Of a DNA stretch of 64,000 nucleotides, positions 63,947 through 64,000 are shown piece by piece. The position numbers and the translations under genes were made by a program. The notes beneath the pieces are model-generated. The model saw nothing but the letters and a program-made list of their open reading frames with translations. It was not told the origin of the DNA and made no database searches. Each line of letters starts with the position of its first letter. The first letter of the stretch is position 1. This DNA is from Lichenicoccus sp965213775 (lineage in GTDB: Bacteria > Pseudomonadota > Alphaproteobacteria > Acetobacterales > Acetobacteraceae). The DNA is taken from positions 744,001-808,000 of the forward strand of contig CBDCAC010000004.1 of NCBI GenBank assembly GCA_965213775.1, written 5' to 3'.

Positions 63947-64000
63947 TCAGAAGCTGTAGGCGAGCCGCGCATAGTAGAAACCGCCATTCTGCCCGATCTG
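63947..64000 (-). CDS. TonB-dependent receptor, C-terminal end (partial)
   Basis: The last 17 codons before a TGA at 63947: QIGQNGGFYYARLAYSF. The pattern of alternating hydrophobic residues ending in Phe is the last beta-strand of outer-membrane receptors. The gene continues beyond the window. The M20 peptidase follows 10 bp later, so the receptor probably imports that enzyme's substrate. Confidence 0.65.
   Translation of the reverse strand, partial: QIGQNGGFYYARLAYSF

Noticed and set aside
1..64000. CRISPR array, tRNA or rRNA genes
   Set aside because: I saw no regularly spaced repeats and no recognisable tRNA or rRNA sequence; a tRNA scan would be needed to exclude a single tRNA gene.

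Overview
The window is high-GC DNA from what looks like an alphaproteobacterium, most plausibly Acetobacteraceae/Rhodospirillales. This rests on gene content (a GMC oxidoreductase, debranching enzyme, GH15 and SDR operon; VirB-type conjugation genes; IS6, IS21, IS630, IS3 and IS30 relatives) and on GC-rich codon use. It is an inference from the sequence alone. The density of insertion sequences, conjugation genes, a toxin-antitoxin pair and broken genes suggests a plasmid or a plasmid-derived island.

Layout. (1) 1-12.8 kb is ordinary, intact metabolism: an SMP-30 lactonase-like gene; a tightly packed minus-strand operon (GMC oxidoreductase, debranching enzyme, GH15 glucosidase, SDR); a frameshifted basic coiled-coil protein; and a LysR regulator divergent from an epoxide-hydrolase-like gene and an EamA transporter. 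(2) 13.0-14.6 kb is scrap: an hsdM 3' end, a dead IS6 element, a resolvase stub and the interrupted end of a sugar-binding-protein gene. (3) 14600-44828 is one large composite element bounded by two directly oriented 977-bp IS6-family copies. The outer flanks carry the same 8 bp (GTCAGTAC), and removing the element restores one reading frame. (4) Inside it: integrase, IS3 and SRAP remnants; a visibly lower-GC pentose island (about 17.7-32.6 kb) with ribulose-phosphate 3-epimerase, D-lactate dehydrogenase, a CUT2 sugar ABC importer, an aldolase, a xylulokinase-like kinase, a GlpD-like flavoprotein, a GntR/HutC regulator, an SDR and a D-lyxose isomerase; IS30 and IS3 scrap; a VapBC/FitAB-type pair; a truncated IS6 copy; a fragment of an MmeI-like DNA methyltransferase; a third IS6 copy; and a VirB4-VirB11 segment cut at both ends. 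(5) 44.8-52.4 kb is heavily decayed: a sugar-uptake locus (binding protein, GH4 glycosidase, MsmX-like ATPase, LacI regulator, all broken), IS21 fragments, an IS630 copy, a broken AAA+ ATPase and an IS3 copy. (6) 52.5-58.6 kb is an intact L-arabinofuranoside operon (LacI, binding protein, two permeases, GH127). (7) 59-64 kb holds a GntR regulator, a TIGR04076 protein, an aldo/keto reductase, an aminotransferase, an M20 peptidase and the end of a TonB-dependent receptor.

How the genes work together. The pentose island reads as a self-contained catabolic unit. The importer brings in a sugar, the lyxose isomerase makes a ketose, the kinase phosphorylates it, and epimerase and aldolase feed central metabolism. 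Two respiratory flavoenzymes (GlpD-like and Dld) are encoded beside them. The GntR/HutC regulator probably acts at a palindrome in the divergent promoter. The GH127 operon would release and import L-arabinose units; it encodes no ATPase of its own.
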